IMG/VR virus record: IMGVR_UViG_3300007351_000003
Location: 19,218 to 83,217 of that record
From: a virus
Strand: one strand, 5' to 3'
DNA length: 64,000 bases
A program made the translations under genes and the position numbers. Below the pieces are notes generated by a model. That model did not search any database. It was not told the origin of the DNA and saw nothing but the letters and a program-made list of their open reading frames with translations. Shown here piece by piece: positions 8,705 to 16,825 of this stretch; position 1 is the first letter of the stretch; every line of letters begins with the position of its first letter.

Positions 8705-9012
8705 GCGTTCCCCTCATACTTCATCTTGAAACGAATTCGTGCATGTTCCGCAACTAACTCTCTCCAATTTGCAGGCGGTTCTGGCATTTCGTGCTTTAAA
8801 GCAAAGTAACAGGATTCGCCGTTCTTGTGCGTTGCCAGTCCACGGGTACCGTAACCGAAAGTCTCGAGTCTGAACGTTTCTACATAAAACACTGTAAACT
8901 CTTCAGGCTTTTCCTCTCTCCACCCAAGGGCTGGGACAGTGGGAACAGTAACCGCAACGACTGCACCTATCATTGCTTTCAGGAAGCCACGTCTTGAAAT
9001 GTCATTCATCAT
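8701..9012 (-). CDS. small protein with Tat signal peptide
   Basis: 103 aa from ATG 9012, coupled by an ATGA overlap to the gene before it. The N terminus has a canonical twin-arginine signal: SRRGFLKA, a hydrophobic stretch (MIGAVVAVTVPTV), then a possible cleavage region at PALGW. The mature part (~70 aa) is unrecognised. Export of a folded protein by a gene in the middle of a head-assembly operon is unusual. A longer in-frame extension exists but overlaps the neighbour and would bury the signal peptide, so the short start is preferred. Confidence 0.65.
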   Translation of the reverse strand: MMNDISRRGFLKAMIGAVVAVTVPTVPALGWREEKPEEFTVFYVETFRLETFGYGTRGLATHKNGESCYFALKHEMPEPPANWRELVAEHARIRFKMKYEGNA

Positions 9013-9470
9013 GCGTTCCCCTTGATATGTTTTGAGCTGATGACGATGTTCGACGTCTGCAGCGGTATCATCATCTGCGGCAGCAACTGCCCGTTCTTCA
9101 TCTTCCGATCCGGGAACGATACCAGCGGCTGATACTCCGGTTTCTTTCTCGGATCCGGGTTGTGGAGCACTTTCATGATCCATGTGCCGGTCAGTTCCGG
9201 TTTCTTCCGAACGTTCACATGCAGGACCACGATGTTCATGAACTGCATGCGGCGCTTGAGGTCTTCCATGGGGAGGTTTAAGTCCCGGGCTCCGATCACC
9301 CCGCAGTGCTCCTCGAGGAATAACCTAACGTTGCCTTCTAAGTCCGCATGCGCCTTCGAAATCATCTTCTGCAACTTGGGACTGGCTAGGATGATCTGCT
9401 TCCCCTGCTCCCCGCGCAGTTCTTCGGGCAGGATCTCGACGCCGGTTAAAAGTCCGTTCTTGGCGGCCAT
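9009..9470 (-). CDS. hypothetical phage protein, 153 aa
   Basis: Begins MAAKNGLLTGVEILPEELRG. Mixed alpha/beta with a hydrophobic core segment (MQFMNIVVLHVNV) and an ordered C terminus. Conserved-looking but not recognised. Linked by short overlap to the Tat-signal gene. Confidence 0.6.
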   Translation of the reverse strand: MAAKNGLLTGVEILPEELRGEQGKQIILASPKLQKMISKAHADLEGNVRLFLEEHCGVIGARDLNLPMEDLKRRMQFMNIVVLHVNVRKKPELTGTWIMKVLHNPDPRKKPEYQPLVSFPDRKMKNGQLLPQMMIPLQTSNIVISSKHIKGNA

Positions 9471-9472
9471 GG

Positions 9473-9556
9473 CTATACCCCAATCCCAAACAGGCCCGTC
9501 GGTTTTCCGTTATTCATCGTTGTATTTGCTGTTAATGTGATCAAGAACTTTTTCAT
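9473..9556 (-). CDS. tiny 27-aa ORF with strong ribosome site
   Basis: ATG at 9556 overlaps the upstream stop (ATGA) and has AAAGGAAGG before it. The product is MKKFLITLTANTTMNNGKPT plus seven residues. Ribosome site and coupling argue that it is translated; function unknown. Confidence 0.4.
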   Translation of the reverse strand: MKKFLITLTANTTMNNGKPTGLFGIGV

Positions 9557-10470
9557 TGCGCCTTCCTTTCTGTGGAGGTCGACCCGGATGCTTTCTCTGC
9601 GCTCGGAGTGCATTCGGCACATTTCCCAACCGTCTCGTTTGTGCTGCATGAGCATGGTACCGGCTCTGTCTTTCGAATGATACTGGACGGATTGTCAAAG
9701 GGGTAATGCTTGAACGGTGTAGGGTCTTTAAATTCCATTGGCCGCCCCGGTTTCAAGTTCCCCAGATCGATCTTCGGAGCGCACCCTTGTTTTTCTCTGA
9801 CTTGATTACGAGCATACAGTGCCCGCTCGATTGCATATTTCGTTCGTTCTGCCGTTGATCTCCCTTGGTTACGCTCACATATTTTTTTGAATGTGGCATC
9901 CAGATCTCCAAGTCCATCGTAATAATCTCGCAATTCCTTCTCGTGCTCTTCACGAATAATGTCATCAAGGATTGCAACTGTTTCGGTTGATATAATGTTT
10001 CCTTCTGTCGCTGTCGGTTGCGGCGCGCAGGACTTGCAGTAGTAGGGAGTGACGATACGCTCCTCTCTGGTGGGTTCAAACGTACCTGAAAGTGTCATAA
10101 ATCCCGTCTTTTCCTCAATGAACGATTTACCCCTGACCGCCTTCTCTTGCTTCACCATGCAGCCGCAGGTGGCGCAGTCGATGGTATTGGTTGCGCCACT
10201 CTTAAATAATTCTTTTAGGAATTCAATCTCCTCTCTGGTCATCGGAGTCGGTTTCTCGGGAGTTGCAGCGCATGCGTCGGTAGCTGCACGTGCGAGGTTC
10301 GGAATACCAGACATACTTTCTGCCACGTCGTGCAGCATGCTCACTGTTTTCGCAAAATACTTTGCGGCCTGCATATGCTGTATCCGCATGTACTGAATAA
10401 AATTAGTCGCCACTAACGTAGCCAGCAACACCCCCAATATCACGAGTACAACAATCGGTAATGTAATCAT
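9553..10470 (-). CDS. membrane-anchored protein with zinc-binding cysteine pairs
   Basis: 305 aa. Residues 3-25 form one membrane helix. Then come a helical region, a CATCGC cluster (~98-103) and a later CKSC (~145-148) that could form a zinc ribbon, a charged helical domain, and a Cys/Ser-rich tail. It lies between terminase and portal genes. Not recognised. Confidence 0.6.
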   Translation of the reverse strand: MITLPIVVLVILGVLLATLVATNFIQYMRIQHMQAAKYFAKTVSMLHDVAESMSGIPNLARAATDACAATPEKPTPMTREEIEFLKELFKSGATNTIDCATCGCMVKQEKAVRGKSFIEEKTGFMTLSGTFEPTREERIVTPYYCKSCAPQPTATEGNIISTETVAILDDIIREEHEKELRDYYDGLGDLDATFKKICERNQGRSTAERTKYAIERALYARNQVREKQGCAPKIDLGNLKPGRPMEFKDPTPFKHYPFDNPSSIIRKTEPVPCSCSTNETVGKCAECTPSAEKASGSTSTERKAQ

Positions 10471-10490
10471 CTCAACTTCCTTTCCGCGCG

Positions 10491-10658
10491 TCAGCGCACT
10501 CGGTATCTTCCCAGGATTGTCTTTCTATAAAAATCTTCCAGCATCTTCCTTGATTTGATTTTTGGGTCCGGGTCAGGCGTTTTAATAAGCACTACTGCAA
10601 CTGTGAATAACGTTGTTAGCGTTACTATAATGCACCATACTATTTCGAAAACATTCAT
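10491..10658 (-). CDS. single-pass membrane protein, 55 aa
   Basis: ATG 10658 with AAAGGATAAGAG upstream. One hydrophobic helix (residues 4-25, IVWCIIVTLTTLFTVAVV), then a basic tail. It directly precedes the gene of another membrane-anchored protein. Function unknown. Confidence 0.5.
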   Translation of the reverse strand: MNVFEIVWCIIVTLTTLFTVAVVLIKTPDPDPKIKSRKMLEDFYRKTILGRYRVR

Positions 10659-10671
10659 CTCTTATCCTTTC

Positions 10672-11004
10672 TCAGCGCACCGGCACCCCGGTATTGGTTT
10701 TTACCTGCACGCAGCGGTCGTCCCAAATTTCATCAAACCGCATGCTTTTCTCGTTCGTGACCTCGAGATGCCCGATCCCCTGCTTGGACAGCCAGTCCTT
10801 GACAAACGGAACGGCATCAGGATTATCAGCGCGCGCCGTGAAAATAACGACCTCATGACCATGCTTGAGCCAGGCCTTAACTCTCCTGAGCATCCCCGGG
10901 ACCGGAGCCCCGATGTGCTCAATGCCCATCCACCCGCCATATTTGGCGAGCGTACCGTCCAGGTCGACGGCATAAACTTTACGGTCTGAAAACAGGCTTT
11001 TCAT
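10672..11004 (-). CDS. HAD-like phosphatase, small
   Basis: 110 aa from ATG 11004, which overlaps the terminase stop (ATGA). Motif I VDLDGTLA (~12-19) with the nucleophile and acid aspartates, motif II FTAR (~50) and a downstream DDR are all visible, matching the haloacid dehalogenase superfamily. Likely a small metal-dependent phosphatase; some phage homologues act on nucleotides or polynucleotide 3' ends, but the substrate here is unknown. Confidence 0.7.
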   Translation of the reverse strand: MKSLFSDRKVYAVDLDGTLAKYGGWMGIEHIGAPVPGMLRRVKAWLKHGHEVVIFTARADNPDAVPFVKDWLSKQGIGHLEVTNEKSMRFDEIWDDRCVQVKTNTGVPVR

Positions 11005-12758
11005 ACCAGTGCTCCAGCCGGCACCGTCGGGCCCATCGTGCTCCCGGACATCACTGCCCTGATCACGCTGGGGAGAGGTAGCCGCTTCCGAACCCACTGC
11101 CCGATCGCGTAGGATATCACCCGGTCGTCGAAACAACCGGACTCGGCGCCTATCGTCCCGTCATCGTTGTGCTTCATGGACATCATTTCCCAGTACGTTT
11201 CTGGGCAGACGATGCCCTCGGCACCCTGATTAAAAAGCTCTACTAGGCCGTCAATAACGAGTGACTTCGCGTCTCCGTACTTCCCGCCCTTAGTCACCCA
11301 TCCATAACGCTTAACGGGCATATGCGGAGGATTCGGCTGGGTTTCTGCGTAAATGTTCGGGTACGCCATCTCTACCAGCTTCCCGACCACGGCTGTACCA
11401 TGATTGTTTCTCTCGGGCACCAACCAGGCTGTGTTATACCTGTACCCCAGATGTGCGAGCAAAATACCGAATTGCACGGCGTCAATACGTCCATGCCATT
11501 GAGCAACCTGTTTCCCTGTCAGTTGTTCAATCACATCGGCGTTTGAAAAATCCGCATGCTTGCTGGTGATCATGATGCCTTCGGCAACGTCTGCGGAAAT
11601 CAAATAGGGCACCCCGGGCTTCGGTTCTTCCCACACCTGCAGCAGTTTATCGGTATCGCCGGCAAGCGGGTTCTTCGCTATGAACTGGCCGATAGAGGTT
11701 AAACACTCGTAATATGCAACGGGCTTTTTGCATGCCTTCCGCCGGTCGTCGGCTTTTTCTGCGTCTACAATCGGACGCCCAGAGGCAAGGAAAGCCTCTT
11801 TCGCATTACTCGGATACTCCTGGCGGAAAATTCTTTCATCGCCGCGGCATTTGTTCTGGATCGCCCAGCGACGATATTGTAGATGGCAATCGTTGATGCC
11901 GTATCTAACAACCATCTCCTGTTCATACGGCGTTCTGGTAAACCCGGGCTCGGGATCCATCTGGTATTTCGGGAACACGAACCACGGGATAAACACGCTC
12001 GAGAATTCATTGTCTTTGTCGGCGTCGGGGTTGACTGTGCAGCGGAAGTCGGGGTTGCCGTCTCTGCCGATGAAAACCTCATACCGGTACCGGGCCGCCC
12101 AGTAGTTGTCGTGGAACTCGCCGCCGGTCCCGGCTGCGGTGCTTTCTCCGATGATCTCAGTGTCTGGCTCGTCAGGAACGCACTGAATAAGCGAAGTCAG
12201 CAGGGCTGAAACCGTGTGCTTCGGCCACTTGGCCAATTCGCTCAAATGCAGATAATGAATCAACTGGCCGGAACCGAGGTGTAGTTTCCCCGCCGTGCCC
12301 ACGCGGATCGCGGAGTCGAGGCCGGTGCCTTCTTTGGTGTTGAATTCGAGGATTGATGTGTTATTGAATCGGGTCTTTGGTTTCAGAGGAGCATGGTCGT
12401 AATACCGCTTGACCATGCCGAAAATAAAATCAGTGGCGTCCGGCTCGTGGGTCACATGCATTGCATACCGGTTTCGTGCGTGGGTTGTTTTGTGATAGAA
12501 GCATCCCGTTGTGTCTGTAGATATTCCTTCGCGCCGGGCTTTCAATACCCACATGCGCAACAGCCTACCGTTATTAACAATGTCGCGCTTGATTTTGTGG
12601 AGAACCAACTGGACGGGGTTGAAAGTAAAGTCAATCAGGTCGCCTTCTGGGGTCTGAATCTTCAGGTTGGCGGGCGCATACTTTTCGAAATCAAGTCCAA
12701 CCTCGATCATTTCGTCGGTGATTTCGAATTTACTATGTTGAGTTTCGGTATCGATCAA
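11001..12758 (-). CDS. terL: terminase large subunit
   Basis: 585 aa. The ATPase has a Walker A-like KARREGIST (~73-81) and a Walker B/coupling region around LHLSELAKW (~170-178). The C-terminal RNase H-like nuclease shows LISADVAEG (Asp390), VPERNNHG and a late SGCFDDRV. It packages DNA into the prohead by pumping through the portal. Its start overlaps the small subunit gene by 4 nt. Confidence 0.9.
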   Translation of the reverse strand: MIDTETQHSKFEITDEMIEVGLDFEKYAPANLKIQTPEGDLIDFTFNPVQLVLHKIKRDIVNNGRLLRMWVLKARREGISTDTTGCFYHKTTHARNRYAMHVTHEPDATDFIFGMVKRYYDHAPLKPKTRFNNTSILEFNTKEGTGLDSAIRVGTAGKLHLGSGQLIHYLHLSELAKWPKHTVSALLTSLIQCVPDEPDTEIIGESTAAGTGGEFHDNYWAARYRYEVFIGRDGNPDFRCTVNPDADKDNEFSSVFIPWFVFPKYQMDPEPGFTRTPYEQEMVVRYGINDCHLQYRRWAIQNKCRGDERIFRQEYPSNAKEAFLASGRPIVDAEKADDRRKACKKPVAYYECLTSIGQFIAKNPLAGDTDKLLQVWEEPKPGVPYLISADVAEGIMITSKHADFSNADVIEQLTGKQVAQWHGRIDAVQFGILLAHLGYRYNTAWLVPERNNHGTAVVGKLVEMAYPNIYAETQPNPPHMPVKRYGWVTKGGKYGDAKSLVIDGLVELFNQGAEGIVCPETYWEMMSMKHNDDGTIGAESGCFDDRVISYAIGQWVRKRLPLPSVIRAVMSGSTMGPTVPAGALV

Positions 12759-13339
12759 CTCTTTTTCCCCTGTGACTCTTTCCGCTTTTGCTCCAGCCGG
12801 TCGATGTACGCTGAGAAAGGATCCTCGACTACCACGGTGGAACGATAAATCCCCAGACGCTTGCCTTTCATGTCTAGGGCTTTCAGTTTGTCATAAACCT
12901 TCAGGTTGGTGACTTTGATGAGCGGCTTACTGCCATTACCCCCGCCGACCTGCGTATGCTCAATTTCGTGAATTATGGCCAGTTGCTCGTCAGTAAGCTC
13001 GCTGATGTCTTTGAGAGTTCCATCGGGCTTATAGAAATCATGATGCCCGCGGTAGAAAGCGATCATGTCAATTTCTCGGTCCCAATCTTCCGCAGTTTTA
13101 ATGGCCTTATTTTCCACTTTGGCCATAAGCTCTTGAATTCGCTTCTGAACCTTTGCTAAAGCTAACCATTTGGCTGCGACCACATCTGGGTTTTTAGCCT
13201 TACTCCCCGCCCGCCTTGCGGCCTCGGCGCCTTTCCCCTTCATGCCGCCCAACTCCACGTATTTAAAGCAGAAAAACTCTTGAGCCTGAGTTAGTTTGTC
13301 ACGCTTGGGGGTCTTCCTTTTCTCCCTAGCTTTTGCCAT
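12755..13339 (-). CDS. terS: terminase small subunit
   Basis: 194 aa, basic N terminus, then a helix-turn-helix region (TQAQEFFCFKYVELGGMKG, AARRAG, ~15-50) typical of Terminase_2, a coiled-coil segment ~85-100, and a C-terminal tail. It would recognise the packaging site and regulate the large subunit, with which it overlaps by 4 nt. Confidence 0.85.
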   Translation of the reverse strand: MAKAREKRKTPKRDKLTQAQEFFCFKYVELGGMKGKGAEAARRAGSKAKNPDVVAAKWLALAKVQKRIQELMAKVENKAIKTAEDWDREIDMIAFYRGHHDFYKPDGTLKDISELTDEQLAIIHEIEHTQVGGGNGSKPLIKVTNLKVYDKLKALDMKGKRLGIYRSTVVVEDPFSAYIDRLEQKRKESQGKKS

Positions 13340-13362
13340 AACCTATTGCGTTCCTTTCGCCC

Positions 13363-13569
13363 TCAACCCCAACCCCTGCCCAGGTATTCCGGTTTTTCCG
13401 TAAACATTCGCGGCTCGTAAACAGGTACCTGTATGTCTGCAAGTGCCTGTATATCTTTCTTGAATTCACTGACCATATAAAGAGATCGCTCGATGATCCC
13501 TCGCAGTTCTATTGCCCTGCTTCTCCGTTTCCGGGTCTTTACCCGTCTGATGTTTAACTGGTTACTCAC
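13363..13569 (-). CDS. hypothetical basic protein, 68 aa
   Basis: Arg/Lys-rich N terminus (RRVKTRKRRSRAIELR) followed by a helix. Overlaps the preceding gene by 4 nt. Possibly nucleic-acid-binding by composition; not recognised. Confidence 0.5.
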   Translation of the reverse strand: MSNQLNIRRVKTRKRRSRAIELRGIIERSLYMVSEFKKDIQALADIQVPVYEPRMFTEKPEYLGRGWG

Positions 13570-13766
13570 GCCTTCCGTCCCCTTGCCCCCACATGCTTCA
13601 CGCTACCTTCTGCTGGAATTTGCCGTAGCAACCGCTTTGCCTGCATCAGTCCTGAAATAAATCCCTTCCTCCAACTCTCGGATTTGGTAGGTGCCATATT
13701 CTTATTTGCTCGGCACCACTCTATTTCATCCTGCAGCACCCGTTTGGCGTTTTTTTTATTGATCAT
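13566..13766 (-). CDS. hypothetical protein, 66 aa
   Basis: MINKKNAKRVLQDEIEWCRA start, helical and basic. Translationally coupled to its neighbours by short overlaps. Not recognised. Confidence 0.5.
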   Translation of the reverse strand: MINKKNAKRVLQDEIEWCRANKNMAPTKSESWRKGFISGLMQAKRLLRQIPAEGSVKHVGARGRKA

Positions 13767-13932
13767 CAGTACCCCACCTTTCCCGGAATATTTCCCGCCT
13801 CCTCTGCCTTCGTTCTTTCCGGTGAGTGAGATGCTTTCCGTATCTTCCCCAGGACCATGCTCCCCTGAGTCTGCGGCTCCAATACTCCCGGCCTAGATGA
13901 CCTGCCCGCTCTGCTCGTTCGCCGTGTGTCAT
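13756..13932 (-). CDS. Arg-rich small protein, 58 aa
   Basis: ATG at 13932 shares a base with the upstream stop (TAATG). The product is very rich in Arg and Trp, with RKERRQRRRE near the C terminus, suggesting nucleic acid binding. It overlaps the next gene start by 11 nt. No family recognised. Confidence 0.5.
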   Translation of the reverse strand: MTHGERAERAGHLGREYWSRRLRGAWSWGRYGKHLTHRKERRQRRREIFRERWGTDDQ

Positions 13933-14282
13933 TACGGGCTGTTTCTTCGGCTGCGGATATATGCCTTCCTTGCTCCGCCCATCAGCCCCTGTTTAACCGC
14001 TTGCTCTCTGACTAATGACATCCATCCCCTGTGAGTTCTCAGACCATTAAGGTTATGGGCCGCCCATCGCGGCAAAACTGCCCAGAGATCCTTTATTTCA
14101 ATTCTGCATGTGATAGTGGATATCTCTGGCCCGCTGACCATGATTGATTCACGATGTGTTCGGTCGATCTCGTCCGCTGTCATGATGACCATTGGAATAT
14201 GCCCGGAGGCGATTTCTTCGAGGTATTGCCGGTCTATAGCATCACGCAGTCCTTGGGCTGCTGCATCAATTGCCTTGGCCAT
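13932..14282 (-). CDS. hypothetical protein, 116 aa
   Basis: MAKAIDAAAQGLRDAIDRQY start, helical N terminus, a beta segment (IPMVIMTADEI), and a basic C terminus. First gene of the coupled string that leads to terminase. Not recognised. Confidence 0.55.
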   Translation of the reverse strand: MAKAIDAAAQGLRDAIDRQYLEEIASGHIPMVIMTADEIDRTHRESIMVSGPEISTITCRIEIKDLWAVLPRWAAHNLNGLRTHRGWMSLVREQAVKQGLMGGARKAYIRSRRNSP

Positions 14283-14367
14283 CTAAGGGCTGAGGTAGAT
14301 GATCTCTGCCATAGAAAGACAACACCTCTCCTGTTGGATCGGTGATACGTGAAATCAAGATGTTACG

Positions 14368-14487
14368 TTACGCCGATTGTGATAAAACCCTTTCGCACTG
14401 CTTCCGCGTCTCTTCGTCCAGCGGCTGCGCAGTACGCAGGATTTGTAGGGCGTGCTCCCTGCTCTCTATTTGCTCCGTGCGGTCCAT
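14368..14487 (-). CDS. possible 39-aa ORF
   Basis: The frame encodes MDRTEQIESREHALQILRTA plus 19 residues, which reads like a natural helical peptide, but no good ribosome site precedes it. An overlapping 47-codon frame from an ATG near 14508 has a GAGGAA site. Only one can be real. The rest of 14283-14687 holds only the TGGAAT repeat. Confidence 0.3.
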   Translation of the reverse strand: MDRTEQIESREHALQILRTAQPLDEETRKQCERVLSQSA

Positions 14488-14585
14488 AACTTATGAATAA
14501 ATTCATTGAATAATTCCTCAAAACGGACCTTGTGCAACATATCTATACAGCCTCTATTATTTCATATACTTTGGAAAAACGTGAG

Positions 14586-14627
14586 TGGAATCACTGGAAT
14601 ATGTGGAATATTTGGAATACGTGGAAT
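14586..14627. repeat. five TGGAAT repeats at exact 9-bp spacing
   Basis: TGGAAT starts at 14586, 14595, 14604, 14613 and 14622, each separated by a variable triplet. The window between neighbouring genes is otherwise empty. Such phased short repeats usually bind a protein, for example a terminase small subunit, initiator or regulator. That is inference. Confidence 0.6.
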
Positions 14628-14687
14628 AAAAACAGGCGTAATTACCCGTTTTAGTGGGTGGGTGTCTTGCTGGTGAGAATAATGTTG

Positions 14688-14873
14688 TCACGCATAAGGC
14701 TTGCCGTACTTCTTTTCATACCGAGTGATGTTCAGTCTCCATTTGCCGCCTGGGGTTTTACGGAAAATTTCTTTGTCGGAGATCCGATCAAGGAATTTCC
14801 GCTTCGCTACTTTGAAACAGCATTCGAAATACTTTTCAATTGGATCATTCCCGGTACGGATATCTTCTGCCAC
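14688..14873 (-). CDS. hypothetical protein, 61 aa
   Basis: MAEDIRTGNDPIEKYFECCF start, basic C-terminal half (ITRYEKKYGKPYA). Mixed alpha/beta. Follows a GC-rich 9-bp hairpin (14894-14918, no U-run). Not recognised. Confidence 0.5.
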   Translation of the reverse strand: MAEDIRTGNDPIEKYFECCFKVAKRKFLDRISDKEIFRKTPGGKWRLNITRYEKKYGKPYA

Positions 14874-14950
14874 ATTCTCCCCCTTTCAACTTAAGCCCGG
14901 GGATTTCCACCCCGGGCTCTCGTAACAAATGATCCGGCCGTGGCCGGCGC

Positions 14951-15043
14951 CTACATCATCTTTTTACCGCATTCAGGACAACCCTTCTTACCCTTCATGC
15001 CCTTCCCACTGCATGTGCTGCACTTCTTTTTCGGAACTGCCAT
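14951..15043 (-). CDS. zinc-ribbon microprotein, 30 aa
   Basis: ATG at 15043 preceded by the near-perfect ribosome site AAAGGAGGTGATC. The product has two cysteine pairs, CSTC and CPEC, spaced to form a rubredoxin-type zinc knuckle, and is otherwise Lys/Gly-rich. The very strong ribosome site suggests high expression. Function unknown. Confidence 0.6.
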   Translation of the reverse strand: MAVPKKKCSTCSGKGMKGKKGCPECGKKMM

Positions 15044-15081
15044 TAATGATCACCTCCTTTCAACTTGTCGCTTATTAGAAA

Positions 15082-15507
15082 TTACGGCACTTCAAAAAAT
15101 CCAAGTGCCCCCTTGAACTTTTGAAACGGCAGTGGTTTGGTATCACGGAGAAGTAATGCGTAATCTCCCATAAACCAGTTCGACAGCGATTCTTTTACGC
15201 AGTCGTATATCACCGACTGCCCGACTATGCCGCCCCGCGGCAGTTCATCGAATGTCGGTAGTTTGATGTTGGTAAATTCGGAAATGAACCGTTGACAGAA
15301 ATCATATTCGCTTTTTGTCATGCCGATGGATGCGTGAATTTTGAACGGTCCTCGAAATTGACGCCATCCGGGACAGCCTTCCCAATCGCGGTTTTCAAGC
15401 GGCTTTATTTCCTCGGCAGCAAAGGCCCGTGCTCTTTCTGACGGATCGGTAATATCAGGCCGGACAATCAGCCACGCCCACGGTTGCCGTATGGATAATG
15501 CTTTCAT
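15082..15507 (-). CDS. ASCH-domain protein
   Basis: 141 aa. Opens with MKALSIRQPWAWLIV and has ENRDW at ~39, the signature of ASC-1 homology (ASCH/PUA-like) domains that bind RNA or modified nucleotides. Domain fills the whole protein. It sits in the run of accessory genes; between it and the flanking genes are short TAA/GTTGRAA remnants that look like stem-deleted attC sites. Confidence 0.7.
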   Translation of the reverse strand: MKALSIRQPWAWLIVRPDITDPSERARAFAAEEIKPLENRDWEGCPGWRQFRGPFKIHASIGMTKSEYDFCQRFISEFTNIKLPTFDELPRGGIVGQSVIYDCVKESLSNWFMGDYALLLRDTKPLPFQKFKGALGFFEVP

Positions 15508-15540
15508 AATTTTTATCTCCCCGTAAATTCCAACTAAGCG

Positions 15541-15852
15541 TTATAACCCATACCATGTACTCATCGACCTTTGAAATTCGATTTCATCCTGTTCGGTCCA
15601 TCTCCCTTTCTTTGCTTCATGCTGTCGAATCAGGCGATACACCTGTGGATAATACGGTTCATCTATCGCAACACAGATAAATGGCTTTCCTTTTTTCAGG
15701 AGCTTTCCGGCACGAGTGGTATCAATAAGATGCTCCGCATTAAAAAGACGATCCATCATCTGCTTGTTTTGATCGGCCAAAATACGCTTCAAATCGGACT
15801 CGTCCTTCTTTGTCATTTTACCGAATGTCGGTTCTGGTCCACCTCTTGGCAT
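15541..15852 (-). CDS. hypothetical protein, 103 aa
   Basis: Start taken at ATG 15852 with GGAGG 6 nt upstream; a GTG four codons earlier is less likely. Charged helical N terminus (MTKKDESDLKRILADQNKQ) and a C-terminal aromatic part. The stop overlaps TATAACGC, an R''-like core, followed shortly by GTTGGAA. Not recognised. Confidence 0.5.
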   Translation of the reverse strand: MPRGGPEPTFGKMTKKDESDLKRILADQNKQMMDRLFNAEHLIDTTRAGKLLKKGKPFICVAIDEPYYPQVYRLIRQHEAKKGRWTEQDEIEFQRSMSTWYGL

Positions 15853-16123
15853 ATAGTCCTCCACAAAAAACGGATACGTTGTTCAACTGTTCGAGACAAA
15901 AATCATAAAATGGCCGAAACCGAGCGGCGTTATATGGATTCTCTTTGCCACTTAAAGGGTCGATTTCTCCGATGCTTTCCTGAACGTGTACGCCGCGATT
16001 ACCATCCTTATCCGCATAAGGGATAACTGACCGAATCGTATATATTTCTCCCATCACGGTCGGAGGAGAATGTCTTTGAATATTTCGATCATCTATGCAA
16101 ATTACCTTATCTCCTATTTTCAT
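15818..16123 (-). CDS. small beta-barrel-like protein
   Basis: 101 aa, beginning MKIGDKVICIDD, the pattern of a KOW/SH3-like small barrel common in phage accessory genes, with ARFRPF near residue 70. The last ~30 residues overlap the next gene and may be a non-homologous extension. Preceded by the attC site at 16143-16196. Confidence 0.5.
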   Translation of the reverse strand: MKIGDKVICIDDRNIQRHSPPTVMGEIYTIRSVIPYADKDGNRGVHVQESIGEIDPLSGKENPYNAARFRPFYDFCLEQLNNVSVFCGGLYAKRWTRTDIR

Positions 16124-16292
16124 ATCGTCTCCCGAAAAGAAGGCCCAACCAGTCAGTCCTGCCGTCCAAAAGGACGGCAGCTGACTTCCCCGTTCCTGCC
16201 GTCGCTACGTAGAGGTGAAGTTGCGAAATTGCAATCGTTCCAACGCGGGCCATAAACTCTTTAGGCAAATCGCTTGCCTTATACGCCCTCAC
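16107..16292 (-). CDS. ORF reading through an attC site, doubtful
   Basis: GTG at 16292 overlaps the upstream stop (GTGA). The first ~30 residues could be genuine, but from about residue 30 the frame is simply the translation of the attC hairpin at 16143-16196. The resulting GTGKS looks like a P-loop but is an artefact of the hairpin sequence. Confidence 0.3.
   Translation of the reverse strand: MRAYKASDLPKEFMARVGTIAISQLHLYVATAGTGKSAAVLLDGRTDWLGLLFGRRYENRR
16143..16196 (-). repeat. attC-like site (minus strand)
   Basis: Minus strand: GGAACG core, arm AGTCAG, stem CTGCCGTCC/GGACGGCAGG with TTTT loop, arm CTGACT, and R' core GTTGGGC (GTTRRRY). Nearly identical in its folded part to the site at 32873-32919, 16.7 kb away. 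The R'' core is degenerate (GGAAC instead of TAAC). Confidence 0.6.
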
Positions 16293-16741
16293 TGGTATTC
16301 GAGAATAATTAGATTCCGTTTTTTAGTTCGTCCGACCTCGCGCCATCCACATTTTTTGAAACAACAACCCGGATTCGTGGATCGTATCTTTTTCTGATTA
16401 ATGAACGTGTATAGCCGCTCTCCGGGCCATCGGCTCCCAGCTCGTGACATTGCCTCCCGGATCAGGCCGGACGATAGGCGCGGCCCCTCGTTTCGGAAGA
16501 CGGCACAGTTGATTCCCTTGTTGCCTGATGCGTCGACGAATTTTCGCCAAATGAATATTGCATCGGCCTCCGGTGTGATGAGTGCCATATACTGCCCCGG
16601 TCCTGCCGTCTTTTTCGGCTGTCTGCCGTCCCGATATTGGTACGCCGAATAGTGCCGATTGTAGAGCGTCCGAAGGCGCGGATCACCGTCCCTGATTTCT
16701 ATCCATGAATCCACGCTTATCGGCATTTCAGTTTGAAGCAT
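16289..16741 (-). CDS. conserved phage protein, GNAT-like
   Basis: 150 aa from ATG 16741 (GGGCGAGG upstream). Motifs LYNRHYSAYQY, FIWRKFVDASG, NCAVFRNEG and SSGLIREA match a conserved phage family related in pattern to GNAT acyltransferases, with INQKKIRSTNPGCCFKKCGW near the end. No catalytic assignment is possible by eye. Part of the accessory gene run. Confidence 0.6.
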   Translation of the reverse strand: MLQTEMPISVDSWIEIRDGDPRLRTLYNRHYSAYQYRDGRQPKKTAGPGQYMALITPEADAIFIWRKFVDASGNKGINCAVFRNEGPRLSSGLIREAMSRAGSRWPGERLYTFINQKKIRSTNPGCCFKKCGWREVGRTKKRNLIILEYQ

Positions 16742-16825
16742 AGAACCTCGCCCAACCATCGTATCGACGGGTCGCAAGAACCACGCCCGTCATCCGGGTG
16801 TTCTCTGCCCGCAAGGTGCATGCGG

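Noticed and set aside
15645-15657. DnaA-box-like TGTGGATAA
   Set aside because: Single copy inside a coding region; no cluster.
16107-16292. GTGKS motif, apparent P-loop ATPase fragment
   Set aside because: The motif is produced by translating the attC hairpin at 16143-16196; nothing else of an ATPase is present.
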